Assembly (NCBI RefSeq): GCF_039710355.1
Contig: NZ_JBDKWZ010000014.1
Location: 1-64,000 of the forward strand
DNA: 64,000 nucleotides
Direction: 5' to 3'
Origin: Rapidithrix thailandica
Lineage (GTDB): Bacteria > Bacteroidota > Bacteroidia > Cytophagales > Flammeovirgaceae
The notes under the pieces: model-generated
What the model was told of the DNA's origin: nothing
The model's database searches: none
What the model saw: only the letters and a program-made list of their open reading frames with translations
Made by a program: the position numbers and the translations under genes
Shown here: positions 26,819 through 35,565 of the stretch, in pieces
Position numbering within the stretch: the stretch's first letter is position 1
Layout: each line of letters opens with the position of its first letter

Positions 26819-26857
26819 GGACAAGTGCATAGTATTTGTCTTATATTTACGACAAAA
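26819..26857. promoter_or_regulatory. Inverted GACAA half-sites before parA
   Basis: GGACAA, TTTGTC and GACAAA occur within 39 bases, forming overlapping inverted repeats that end 16 bases before the parA start codon. The same half-sites build the palindrome after parB. Likely operator for ParA (through its N-terminal HTH) or ParB. Confidence 0.5.
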
Positions 26858-26872
26858 TAAAACCTACACACT

Positions 26873-27823
26873 ATGTCACTGACCAACGAAGCTGTCATTA
26901 ACTTTCTGAAAAACAACGCGGTGTTCTCCTTAGCCGTGTTAGAAAAAGAAGCCGGTTTACCTGTGGGCTTATTGAGTAAAGTACTACGTGGCGACCGCAA
27001 ACTCAACAAAGACCATTTACGCAGTATCATGCCTGTATTAAAGAAATATGGGTATAAAGAACATCAAGAAGATGGCCAAACCAAAATTATAAGTATTGTC
27101 AATCACAAAGGAGGTGTGGGAAAGACTACCACTACGATTAGCCTTGGAAAAGCACTTGCGATGAATGGCCAACGGGTGTTGTTGGTTGATATGGATTCAC
27201 AAGGCAACCTTTCCCAAGGATTGGGTGTGGACGAACCCGAAGAGCAAGTAGTACATGCTTTGTTGCAAGAAAAGCCTTTGCCCATTTACAATATTGCCAA
27301 GGGGCTTGACCTCGCCCCCAGTGACTTGGAACTTGCCGAAGCAGATATGGAACTGGTGCAAACCATCGGAGGGTTTAACCGCCTGAATAAAGTATTGAGA
27401 CCGGTACATAAAGATTACGATTATATATTGATTGACTGCCCTCCTTCTCTAAACATCATTACCTCCAGTGCCATGGTTGCTTCTACCAGTTGTCTGATTA
27501 CGCTTCAGCCGGAAATTTCCGCAATTAAAGGTCTGGATAAAATCTTGACGCGGATTGAGAAAATCCAGGAAGAAATCAACGATGAGCTCCGGGTAGAAGG
27601 AATTGTCTTTACATTAGTAAATACCCGTTTGGTAGTGCACCAAACCAATATGGAATATGTGAGAGAGAGCTTGCCGGGCTTTAAAATTTTTAATTCTTTG
27701 ATTCGAGAGAATGTGGCCCTTACCGAGTCACAATCGGCCCAACAAGATATTTTCACTTATAATAAAAATACACATGGAGCCCGGGACTATATGAGTTTGG
27801 CTAAGGAAATTTTAGGGGAGTAA
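26873..27823 (+). CDS. parA: ParA-family partition ATPase with N-terminal HTH
   Basis: 316 residues. Residues 1-62 form a helix-turn-helix domain (GLPVGLLSKVLRGDRKLNKD), as in type Ia ParA that also represses its own operon. The deviant Walker A is KGGVGKTT (79-86), Walker A' lies in LLVDMDSQGNLS and Walker B in YDYILIDCPPS. ParA forms ATP-dependent gradients on the nucleoid and moves the ParB-bound plasmid. parB starts 31 bases downstream. Half-sites GACAA before the start are candidate operators. The pairing with rep on the other side of the iterons is the usual replication-partition core. Confidence 0.93.
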   Translation: MSLTNEAVINFLKNNAVFSLAVLEKEAGLPVGLLSKVLRGDRKLNKDHLRSIMPVLKKYGYKEHQEDGQTKIISIVNHKGGVGKTTTTISLGKALAMNGQRVLLVDMDSQGNLSQGLGVDEPEEQVVHALLQEKPLPIYNIAKGLDLAPSDLELAEADMELVQTIGGFNRLNKVLRPVHKDYDYILIDCPPSLNIITSSAMVASTSCLITLQPEISAIKGLDKILTRIEKIQEEINDELRVEGIVFTLVNTRLVVHQTNMEYVRESLPGFKIFNSLIRENVALTESQSAQQDIFTYNKNTHGARDYMSLAKEILGE

Positions 27824-27854
27824 TTATTTTTTCGAGTAAAAAAACAAACTGGAC

Positions 27855-28733
27855 ATGGCAAACAAAAAGAACTTATTAAAGAATTTTAGCAAAGGGGCAA
27901 TTAAGAAGGACAAAAAAATTATACAAACGGTAGGGATCAAACAAAACATCACCATTATTCCGGAATTGTTAAATCTGATTCCCCCCTTGAAAGACGATGA
28001 ACTGGAAGCCCTGGAAGAGAATATCCTTAAAAACGGTTGCCGTGATTCACTGTTAGTATGGGAACATGAGGAACAATACATATTGGTAGACGGACACAAC
28101 CGCTACTCCATTTGTTCCAAACACGGACTTGACTTCAATATTAAAATACTGCATTTCGCAGATATCCAGGAAGTCAAAGATTATATGATCGATAACCAGT
28201 TAGGGCGTAGAAACCTGACTCCGGAACAAGCCTCTTATTTGCGAGGGTTGAAATACAACCGGGAAAAGCTGGAAAAAGGGAAATACGATCGGGACAAATA
28301 TAAAGGACAAAATGACCCTTATGATGAAGGCATCAGCACTTCTGAGCGTTTGGCAAAAGAATTTAACGTAAGTGAAAAAACCGTAAAACGGGATGCTCAA
28401 TATGCTGCCGGATTGGATAAAATCGGAAAGTTCAACCAGGGTTTGAAACATGATATTTTGTCCGGAAAGATAAAAGTGAAGAAAGGAGAGATCCAAGAAC
28501 TTTCCAAATTGGACGATGATGTAGAGGTGAGTAAGGTGGAGGATATCTCCGGTGTATTAGAAAAGAAAAATACGAAAAAGACCACTCAGAACAACCTTTC
28601 CGAAGTGGAAGCTTCGAAGAAGAGAATTCTAAATCTTACCAGCCGGATCAAAGGCAATGACGACAACAGTCGGGCAGCCTGCGAAGAACTAAAACAAGAG
28701 ATTTACCGCCTTGAAGCACAGTTAAACGCATAA
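27855..28733 (+). CDS. parB: ParB-like partition protein
   Basis: 292 residues. The N-terminal ParB/Srx-like domain has DDELEALEENILKNGCRDSL, the signature VDGHNRYSICSKHGL (about residues 76-90) and IDNQLGRRNLTP. The middle carries a helix-turn-helix (RLAKEFNVSEKTVKRDAQYA). The C-terminus from about 245 is a charged coiled coil, probably for dimerisation. This short form of ParB is typical of Bacteroidota plasmids. It would bind a centromere near the operon; a 23-bp palindrome spans its own stop codon. Follows parA in one operon. Confidence 0.88.
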   Translation: MANKKNLLKNFSKGAIKKDKKIIQTVGIKQNITIIPELLNLIPPLKDDELEALEENILKNGCRDSLLVWEHEEQYILVDGHNRYSICSKHGLDFNIKILHFADIQEVKDYMIDNQLGRRNLTPEQASYLRGLKYNREKLEKGKYDRDKYKGQNDPYDEGISTSERLAKEFNVSEKTVKRDAQYAAGLDKIGKFNQGLKHDILSGKIKVKKGEIQELSKLDDDVEVSKVEDISGVLEKKNTKKTTQNNLSEVEASKKRILNLTSRIKGNDDNSRAACEELKQEIYRLEAQLNA

Positions 28734-28752
28734 AGGACAAATTGTCCTTTAT
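28730..28752. promoter_or_regulatory. Palindrome over the parB stop, candidate parS
   Basis: Arms ATAAAGGACAA and TTGTCCTTTAT around one central A give a perfect 23-bp palindrome. The GGACAA/TTGTCC core matches half-sites before parA. It has no T-run, so a centromere or operator is more likely than a terminator. Confidence 0.5.
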
Positions 28753-28787
28753 GTTCTTCTTTTTGATTTACCCAAAACCTACAGCCA

Positions 28788-29648
28788 ATGAATACTCAAA
28801 AAATCAATCAGATGCGGGAAGCCTTCGAAACCGTGGCCCAACACCATAATAATGTGGAGTTTTGGTTGGCCCGGGATTTACAAAGTCTTCTGGGTTATAC
28901 CAAATGGGACAAGTTTACCAATGTTCTGGAAAAAGCACAGACCGCCTGTGAGAATAGTGGGGAAGGCAAAGACGACCATTTCCTCCGCGTGGGGAGAATG
29001 GTAGAGATCGGTTCCGGAGGCGAACGCGAAGTAGATGACTATATGTTGACCCGCTACGCTTGTTATTTGACGGCCCAAAACGCAGACAGCCGGAAAGAAA
29101 CCGTGGCCTTTGCTCAGAGTTATTTTGCACTCCAAACCCGTAAGCAGGAACTGATCGAAGAGCGTTTGAAATTGAATGAACGCTTGAAAGCCCGTAAAAA
29201 GCTTACCCAGGTAGAAAAAGAACTTTCCAAGAATATCTACGAACGTGGGGTAGACCATATCGGCTTTGCCCGTATACGGAGTTTGGGAGACAAAGCCCTG
29301 TTTGGTGGCTTTTCTACCGATCAGATGAAGCAGAAAATGCAGATTCCGAAAAATCGACCACTGGCCGACTTTTTACCGGAAATTACCATCACGGCCAAAA
29401 GTCTGGCTACACAAGTAACAAACTTTAATGTGAAGCAAAAGGATTTACAAGGAGAAGAAAATATAGCCAAAGAACATATTAGCAGTAATCAGGACTTGAG
29501 AGACTACCTGATCAAACAAGGAATACGGCCAGAGGAGCTTCCTCCCGAAGAAGATATCAAGAAATTGGAAAGAAGAATCAAAACTGCTGATAAGAAATTA
29601 CTCAAAAACGGGAAAAAGTGGAATGAAGAGGATTCTGAAGAGAATTAA
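28788..29648 (+). CDS. dinD: DNA damage-inducible protein D-like (DinD, BRO-N fold)
   Basis: 286 residues. The N-terminal half matches DinD closely: MREAFETVAQHHNNVEFWLA, RDLQSLLGYTKWDKF, AC.NSG....DHF, REVDDYMLTRYACYLTAQNA and FAQSYFALQTRKQE. Then come ERGVDHIGFARIRSLGDKALFGG and a charged C-terminal coiled coil. E. coli DinD inhibits RecA filaments and strand exchange; homologues are often carried by plasmids and islands. It follows parB by 54 bases on the same strand, past the palindrome, and ends with a terminator, so it may belong to the plasmid maintenance operon. An SOS box is not recognisable here. Confidence 0.9.
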   Translation: MNTQKINQMREAFETVAQHHNNVEFWLARDLQSLLGYTKWDKFTNVLEKAQTACENSGEGKDDHFLRVGRMVEIGSGGEREVDDYMLTRYACYLTAQNADSRKETVAFAQSYFALQTRKQELIEERLKLNERLKARKKLTQVEKELSKNIYERGVDHIGFARIRSLGDKALFGGFSTDQMKQKMQIPKNRPLADFLPEITITAKSLATQVTNFNVKQKDLQGEENIAKEHISSNQDLRDYLIKQGIRPEELPPEEDIKKLERRIKTADKKLLKNGKKWNEEDSEEN

Positions 29649-29671
29649 AGAATGTGAATCGTTGAAATGAC

Positions 29672-29699
29672 AGCCTGTGCAATGACATAGGCTTTTTTT
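29672..29699 (+). terminator. Terminator after dinD
   Basis: AGCCTGTG and CATAGGCT form an imperfect stem around CAATGA and are followed by seven T. A standard rho-independent terminator for the parA-parB-dinD strand. Confidence 0.8.
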
Positions 29700-29744
29700 A
29701 TGCTTCTTTGAAAAAGAACAGGAAGCTTATTCCGGAATATATAC

Positions 29745-29785
29745 AAAAAGCCCCCTTGGATATTCATTTTTCCAAGGGGGCTTTT
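29745..29785. terminator. Strong bidirectional terminator between dinD and the kinase
   Basis: AAAAAGCCCCCTTGGA pairs with TCCAAGGGGGCTTTT, a 15-bp stem with a short T-rich loop and A/T runs at both ends. It can stop the kinase gene on the minus strand and read-through from dinD on the plus strand. Confidence 0.88.
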
Positions 29786-29823
29786 ACTTACTATAGGCAA
29801 TGTTCAAAAAAGAATCTTTGCGT

Positions 29824-32208
29824 TTACCTTTGGAGTAAATTGGGGAGTTTCAAAGTAAACGAAGAGCCTTTGTCCAAGGTAGAAGCTACTTGAATTTTCC
29901 CGTATATCTTCTGAATGGATTCTTTGGCAATGTATAAGCCTAGGCCCGAACCCGGTTTGTGATCCGTAGCGCGGTAAAACATTTTAAAGATATTTGGCAA
30001 ATGCTCCGGAGCGATGCCTATCCCGTTGTCTGTAACCCGGATAGTGGCTTCCCGGGCATTTGCAATCACTTCCACTTGGATTTTTGCATTGTGAAAATAC
30101 GGTTTGGCATAGCGCAATGCATTTGAAACCAAGTTGTGCAGGATAACCTCCAAACGTCTCTTATCACTGAGAAAAGGGGCTGCTTGCTCTATTTGGTAGC
30201 TGATTTCTGCCTTTTCGTATTCGGGATTGTATTCATAATGAGAGAAGACTTCCGCAACCAGGCTTTTAAAGTCTATGGCGTTTTTCTGGATTTCCAATCG
30301 GGAATTTCGCGAATAATCCAGGATATCCTTAATGAAATGATCTTGTTTATTCAGGCTGGTTTTAGCCAAGTCCAGTAAATTCACCGATGCCTCAGACAGT
30401 GTATTGTCTTGCTTGAGCAGCTCAATGATGCCAGTGACGGAAGCAATAGGAGCCCGTAAATCGTGAGATACCCGGTACACAAAATTATCCAATTCCTGAT
30501 TTGCTTTGGTCAACTCGCTGTTTTGCTTTTTGAGACGTTTCTCGGTAGCGACTTTGTCGGAAATATCCGTTTGTGTACCGATGACCCTTAAGGGCTTACC
30601 CAATGAACTGAATTTGATAACCTTTCCCCGGGTCAATACCCATTTGTATTTTCCTTCCCGGGTTTTCATCCTGTATTCATGCTGAAACATATCGGTTTTC
30701 TGAAGAAGGTGTCTTTGAAACTTGCTAATGCATCGTGTATAATCTTCCGGGTGTATCCTTTTTTTCCACTCTTCCATACTTTCCGCCACTTCGTGAGATC
30801 CGTATCCCAAAATGGCCTTCCATTGAGGAGAATAAAACATCTTGTTTTGAGGCAAATCCCAATCCCAAATGCCATCACCGGAGCTCTCCAAGGCGAATTG
30901 CCAACGGGCTTCGCTTTCTTTTAGAGCCACTTGAGTTTGTATTTGACTGGTAATATCCGTCATAAACCCTTCCAACAGTTCTATATTGTTCGAGTCTTTG
31001 CCTACGACTTTACCTCTTTCCCAAATCCATTTAAATCCTTGATTTACTTTGATCGGATAGGTGACTTCGTAATGATTGTTGTGCTTTTGTGCTTGCCGGA
31101 TCGCCTGTTTCACCTTTTCTTGATAACCCTTCGGAATTCTTTTGGCCATTGTTGGGCGGCACTTTTTAAGTGCTTCCGGTGAGCAATGAAACAAATCATG
31201 ACTTCCTTCACTGCAATACATAAGACTCCAATCTTCGTCATTTTTGCATTGAAACACCATCCCCGGCAAGTTGTTGATCAGGGTTGCCAGGCGTTTTTCG
31301 CTTTTCGCCAAGGCTTTTTCAGACAGGACCTTCTCCGTAATATCTTGTTTAATACCAAAGATTTTTACGACCTGGTTGTTCAGGTTTTTAATTACCCGGC
31401 AGATGGAATGTACATGGAGTACTGCTTTGGTTTGAAGGTTGATACACCGGTAGTTCAGTTCCAGGTGGTTTTTGGAATGCTGCATATTGCTCAGAGACAG
31501 GTCGACTTTAGCTCTGTCTTCAGGGTGGATAATTGCTCTGAAATCTTCCCAGGAGTATTGTTTCTCTTTATGAAAACCAAAAATCCTTAAAAAATTAGAA
31601 GAGCCGCTCCAGGTTTTGTCCTGAACATTACATTCGAAACTACCGATTTTCGCCAGGTATTGGGATTGACGCAGTAGTTCTTTTTCCTTCAACAGTTGCC
31701 GGTTGCTCCGGATCAGGTTTTTGTTTTTAACGGACAACTCCATTTCATGCATTACCTGTTTGGCCAATGTTTTTAAGGCAAATAGCTGTTGTTGGTTGAG
31801 TCGCCTGGGAACGGTATCAAAAACACAGAGCGTCCCAAGAGCAAGTCCATTGGGCGAAATCAAAGGCATACCGGCATAAAACCGGACTTGTTGATGCTTG
31901 AGAAAAATAGGAGTATGGCAAAAACGATAATCGTCCTCTGTGTCTTCGACAACCATAGGCTCATCCTCTTGAATCGTGTAATGGCAAAAAGCGACTTTTC
32001 TAGGGGCAGAGCGCTCATCAAACCCCACAGCAGTTTTTATTTGAAGCTCTTCTTCTTCCACTACAGTGATAGCCGCCATTGGTGCTTCACAGATTTGTGC
32101 AATCAGTTGCGTCAGATCCGTGAGTTCTTTCCGGTGAAATATAGGATCGGAATTGTACTTTCTAAGTTCGTTTATACGTCTTGTTTCAATCTCTTCGGCA
32201 ATTACCAT
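29824..32208 (-). CDS. GAF-PAS-PAS-PAS sensor histidine kinase (1 of 2 paralogues)
   Basis: 794 residues and no membrane segment. GAF domain at about 25-165 (MAAITVVEEEELQIKTAVGF, FYAGMPLISPNGLALGTLCV), a short coiled coil, then three PAS domains of the PAS_3 type (about 190-300, 305-430, 435-560) each closing with a D-I-T/S motif. HisKA at 576-640 with phospho-acceptor His582 in YRVSHDLRAPIAS, and an HATPase domain with N box NLVSNALRY, DNGIGI and GSGLGLYI. It would autophosphorylate on His in response to a cytoplasmic signal. No response regulator is encoded nearby. It lies 295 bases from a paralogue of the same architecture, clearly a tandem duplication. Confidence 0.92.
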   Translation of the reverse strand: MVIAEEIETRRINELRKYNSDPIFHRKELTDLTQLIAQICEAPMAAITVVEEEELQIKTAVGFDERSAPRKVAFCHYTIQEDEPMVVEDTEDDYRFCHTPIFLKHQQVRFYAGMPLISPNGLALGTLCVFDTVPRRLNQQQLFALKTLAKQVMHEMELSVKNKNLIRSNRQLLKEKELLRQSQYLAKIGSFECNVQDKTWSGSSNFLRIFGFHKEKQYSWEDFRAIIHPEDRAKVDLSLSNMQHSKNHLELNYRCINLQTKAVLHVHSICRVIKNLNNQVVKIFGIKQDITEKVLSEKALAKSEKRLATLINNLPGMVFQCKNDEDWSLMYCSEGSHDLFHCSPEALKKCRPTMAKRIPKGYQEKVKQAIRQAQKHNNHYEVTYPIKVNQGFKWIWERGKVVGKDSNNIELLEGFMTDITSQIQTQVALKESEARWQFALESSGDGIWDWDLPQNKMFYSPQWKAILGYGSHEVAESMEEWKKRIHPEDYTRCISKFQRHLLQKTDMFQHEYRMKTREGKYKWVLTRGKVIKFSSLGKPLRVIGTQTDISDKVATEKRLKKQNSELTKANQELDNFVYRVSHDLRAPIASVTGIIELLKQDNTLSEASVNLLDLAKTSLNKQDHFIKDILDYSRNSRLEIQKNAIDFKSLVAEVFSHYEYNPEYEKAEISYQIEQAAPFLSDKRRLEVILHNLVSNALRYAKPYFHNAKIQVEVIANAREATIRVTDNGIGIAPEHLPNIFKMFYRATDHKPGSGLGLYIAKESIQKIYGKIQVASTLDKGSSFTLKLPNLLQR

Positions 32209-32212
32209 GGAT

Positions 32213-32329
32213 CTATGGAAATGTTAGTTTTTTAATTGATTTAATAATGGGTTCGCGAAATTGATAAATAATTGAGAACTGAATGATGACAAAAGTCAGT
32301 ATGAGCAGGATTATATTTTTAACCGGCAT
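32213..32329 (-). CDS. Possible 38-residue single-pass membrane peptide upstream of kinase 1
   Basis: From the ATG at 32329 the minus strand encodes MPVKNIILLILTFVIIQFSI followed by a basic tail (REPIIKSIKKLTFP). The stop is only four bases before the kinase start codon, a spacing that would allow coupled translation. One hydrophobic segment and a cationic tail are clear. No ribosome-binding site stands out and no homologue is known to me, so this may be a chance open frame. Confidence 0.3.
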   Translation of the reverse strand: MPVKNIILLILTFVIIQFSIIYQFREPIIKSIKKLTFP

Positions 32330-32503
32330 AAATGAGGTTTGAACAAGTAAAATCAGGGAATGGGTGTAAAAAAGGAAAAAGTGGGAGAGATGTAATTGTA
32401 TTTTGCCACTATTTGGCAAGGTGGCTGGTGATTCAAAAATACACAAAGTGCAAAGGAATTTCCCAATTACACTTTGTGGGTATTTATAAAAAGGAAATTA
32501 ATA

Positions 32504-34882
32504 TCAGGGTTCTAAATTGGGAACGGTGACCACAAATTTTGTTTCCACACCGGGTTTGGAACTGACATCTATATTTCCTTGAATTTTATTAACGGCTTCT
32601 TTGGCGATGTACAAGCCTAACCCCGAGCCGGGCTTCTTGTCTGTAGCCCGGTAAAACATATTAAAAATTTTATGTAAATATTGAGGTTGAATGCCAATAC
32701 CATTGTCAATGATTTTTATATTGGCAATGTGTTGCTTCACTTTTACATCAATCTGTATAAAAGAATCCTGTATCAGTACATTTCTATACCGAAAAGCATT
32801 GGATATGAGATTATTCAGGATGATTTCCAATCGTTTTTTGTCAGAATGAAAGGGATGATTTTGTTCGATATGAACCTTTTGATGTACTTCTTTGAAATCC
32901 TCGGAAAATTCAAAATGCGATAAAATTTCATCCATTAATTCCTGAAAATTAATTTCTTCGGGGTTTACTTCCAGGCGGGAGTTTCGCGAATAATCCAGAA
33001 TATCCCGGATAAAGGTATCCTGCTTTTTCAAACTGGTTTTAGCCAGTTCTAATAAATGTGATGCCGATTCAGAATTGTTAGGTTCGCTTTTTAACAGCTC
33101 TATAATGCCGATAACCGATGAAATAGGAGCCCGTAAATCATGCGATACTCTGTACACAAAGTTATCCAACTCCTGATTGGCTTTCAGCATTTCTTCGTTT
33201 TGCCGTTTTAGTGTACGTTCGGTTCGTTTGCGATGTGTGATATCCGTATGTGTGCCGATCATCCGTAAGGCTTTGCCATTTTTCGAATATTCTATCACTT
33301 TTCCCCGGTCCAAGATCCAACAGTACGTTCCGTCTTTTTTTCGCAGGCGATGCTCATTCACATACATGCTGGCTTCTCCCGAAATATGTCGGTTTATGTC
33401 TTGGTAACAACGTGCCAAATCATCCGGATGCACCCGGTTGGCCCATTCTTCCACCCGGTCCGTAATTTCCTCAACATCATATCCCAACATGTATTTCCAG
33501 TGTTTGGAAAAGAATACTTGTCCAGTTTCCAGATTCCAATCCCAAACGCCGTCTCCGGCACCTTCCAAGGCAAATTGCCAGCGTTGCTCGCTTAGTTTTA
33601 AGGCTTTTTCGGTCTCGATTTGCTCCGAGATGTCTGTCATAAATCCTTCCAATATTTCAACATTGTCCTTGGTTTTCCCAACGGCTTTGCCCCGTTCCCA
33701 AATCCATTTTACCTGTCCGTTCACCATGATAGGGTAAGAAAGCTCGAAAGACTGGTTGTTGTGGAAGGATTCCTGGACTTCTTTATGCAGTCTGTTCCGG
33801 TACGATGGAAGAATCAGATCACTAAATGCAATGGTTCCTTTTAAAAAAGTATCCGGTTCGTATCCGGTCAGTTTTGTAGAGCCTTCGCTGATGTATAACA
33901 TCGTCCAATGGACATCATTCAAACAAGTATATACCAAGCCCGGTAAGTTGTTAACCAAAGCTGATAGACGGGTTTTACTCTCTTGTAAGTCTTTTTGTGT
34001 TTGCCATTGATGGGTGACATCTTTTATGACGCCAAAAACCTTTGAGGGTTTGTTTTGGGCATTTTTTATGACTTTATAGATTGTATGAATTCGTAATGTC
34101 TTCCCATTTTGCCGGTGATACCAGCGGTATTGTGAATGAAATTCATTTTGTGTTGTCTGTAATCGTTGAAATTGAGAAGTAAGCTTGGATAAATCTTCCG
34201 GATCTATACCGGTAACGAATTCTTCCCAAGAATAAAGGCGTTGTTCTTCAAATCCCAGGATCTCCAATGTAGTATCCGATCCTTTCCAAGAGCGATTTTC
34301 AAAATCTCCTAGAAAATTACCGATACTGGCCAAGGCTTGTGCTTGTCTGAGCCATTCTTTTTCCTCATCCAGTGCCTGTTGAGCTTGTTTCAGAAGATCG
34401 TTTTTTTGTTTTAACTCAAGTTGGAAAATCACCTGTTTGGCCAATGTCTTAAGAATACATTGTTGATCGTCACTTAGTGTTTGTGGCTGAAGACCCAAAA
34501 CACATAAGGTTCCAAGTGCATGCTCTGTAGAAGTGACGAGTGGTACGCCTGCATAAAATTGTACCGCTTGTTGACTTAAGAATAGGGGAGAGGTATTGAA
34601 GCGGTCATCTTGACTGACATCTTCCACAATCATCATTGAGTTCCCCTCTATCACCCGGTTACAAAATGACTGTGTCCGGGGGATAAATTTTTCTTCAATT
34701 CCCAAAGCAACTTCAAACCATTGTGTATGCGCGTCAATCCGGGTAATTGCCGCCATAGGCACATGGCATATTTTAGCTGCGAGCTTAACCAATTGTTGAA
34801 GCTCTTTTTTTAATTGATTTTCTTGAATAAGGAATTTCCGAACCTCTTTCAGCCTCTCTAATTCCAGGTTGGATTGGTTCAT
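32504..34882 (-). CDS. GAF-PAS-PAS-PAS sensor histidine kinase (2 of 2 paralogues)
   Basis: 792 residues with the same order of domains as its neighbour: GAF (about 25-165, FYAGVPLVTSTEHALGTLCV), three PAS domains, HisKA with His581 in YRVSHDLRAPISSV, and HATPase (NNLISNAFRY, DNGIGI, GSGLGLYI). The kinase half is more alike than the sensor half, as expected after duplication and sensory divergence. The phospho-target is unknown since no receiver-domain gene is in the window. The gene is preceded by a copy of the 161-bp mobile element 52 bases upstream of its start, which may affect its promoter. Confidence 0.92.
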   Translation of the reverse strand: MNQSNLELERLKEVRKFLIQENQLKKELQQLVKLAAKICHVPMAAITRIDAHTQWFEVALGIEEKFIPRTQSFCNRVIEGNSMMIVEDVSQDDRFNTSPLFLSQQAVQFYAGVPLVTSTEHALGTLCVLGLQPQTLSDDQQCILKTLAKQVIFQLELKQKNDLLKQAQQALDEEKEWLRQAQALASIGNFLGDFENRSWKGSDTTLEILGFEEQRLYSWEEFVTGIDPEDLSKLTSQFQRLQTTQNEFHSQYRWYHRQNGKTLRIHTIYKVIKNAQNKPSKVFGVIKDVTHQWQTQKDLQESKTRLSALVNNLPGLVYTCLNDVHWTMLYISEGSTKLTGYEPDTFLKGTIAFSDLILPSYRNRLHKEVQESFHNNQSFELSYPIMVNGQVKWIWERGKAVGKTKDNVEILEGFMTDISEQIETEKALKLSEQRWQFALEGAGDGVWDWNLETGQVFFSKHWKYMLGYDVEEITDRVEEWANRVHPDDLARCYQDINRHISGEASMYVNEHRLRKKDGTYCWILDRGKVIEYSKNGKALRMIGTHTDITHRKRTERTLKRQNEEMLKANQELDNFVYRVSHDLRAPISSVIGIIELLKSEPNNSESASHLLELAKTSLKKQDTFIRDILDYSRNSRLEVNPEEINFQELMDEILSHFEFSEDFKEVHQKVHIEQNHPFHSDKKRLEIILNNLISNAFRYRNVLIQDSFIQIDVKVKQHIANIKIIDNGIGIQPQYLHKIFNMFYRATDKKPGSGLGLYIAKEAVNKIQGNIDVSSKPGVETKFVVTVPNLEP

Positions 34883-34933
34883 AAACTACTCTTTTTTTGA
34901 AGAATACGATTAGGAGTTTACAGGCATTTCCTT

Positions 34934-35094
34934 GAAGTGAATTACCCTTTTTCTTTTTGCTAAAAAATGTTTCAAAAACGCCTCCTCTGTGTTCCTTTTT
35001 TCAACAATAGCTTTGGCTATTCTCTTCAATAAGTGCCTTGATGAGCCGATGTTGATTCCATTTCCGGTCAAAAACTATAAGTGTAAACCACTTC
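34934..35094 (+). mobile_element. 161-bp MITE-like element, copy D
   Basis: Full length from GAAGTGAATTAC to AAACCACTTC, flanked by CTT on both sides (34931-34933 and 35095-35097). It lies directly upstream of kinase 2. The rest of 34883-35565 shows no gene; it includes the LacI-type site at 35362. Confidence 0.82.
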
Positions 35095-35361
35095 CTTGTT
35101 ATAAAACGGAGAAAGTTTAGGTGTTTATGAATCGCAATATTCTTACTGCTAATGTTTTGCTAATGGTGTATTACTTAGGGTGCGGTTTGTTACAAAGATG
35201 TATAATTTTAGATAGAAAACCATTCATTTCCTTTTAACAATTCTCAAGAAGAAATTGCAGAGATAACTCATTGGTTTGTACATTGTTATTGTAAGTGCCT
35301 GTAACCAAGTATTTAGTTAAAACAACACAATGGTAATTCTTTGTACCGGGAATACAATTTC

Positions 35362-35373
35362 GCAAACGTTTTC
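35362..35373. promoter_or_regulatory. LacI-type operator-like site upstream of fucP
   Basis: GCAAACGTTTTC contains the palindromic core AAACGTTT and matches the site at 38513 in 10 of 12 positions. It is about 195 bases before the permease start. Likely target of the LacI-family protein at 37421. Confidence 0.45.
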
Positions 35374-35565
35374 ATTAAAATATTTGAATGGGCCGATTGT
35401 GAATTTTGCGAATTATACATAATTTGCTGCCTTTTGTTAAGAGCATCTTTTATCGTGATTGTAAAAGGCAAAAGCCTACGCTCTTCAATGAAAAATCCCC
35501 TGGCAAAAAAGTCGGGAACTCGGCTATATCTCTCAGTTTAATAAAAGAAATTAACCACAGTAAAT

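Noticed and set aside
28730..28752. Intrinsic terminator of parB
   Set aside because: Perfect palindrome but one-base loop and no T-run; shared half-sites with the parA promoter favour a protein-binding site.
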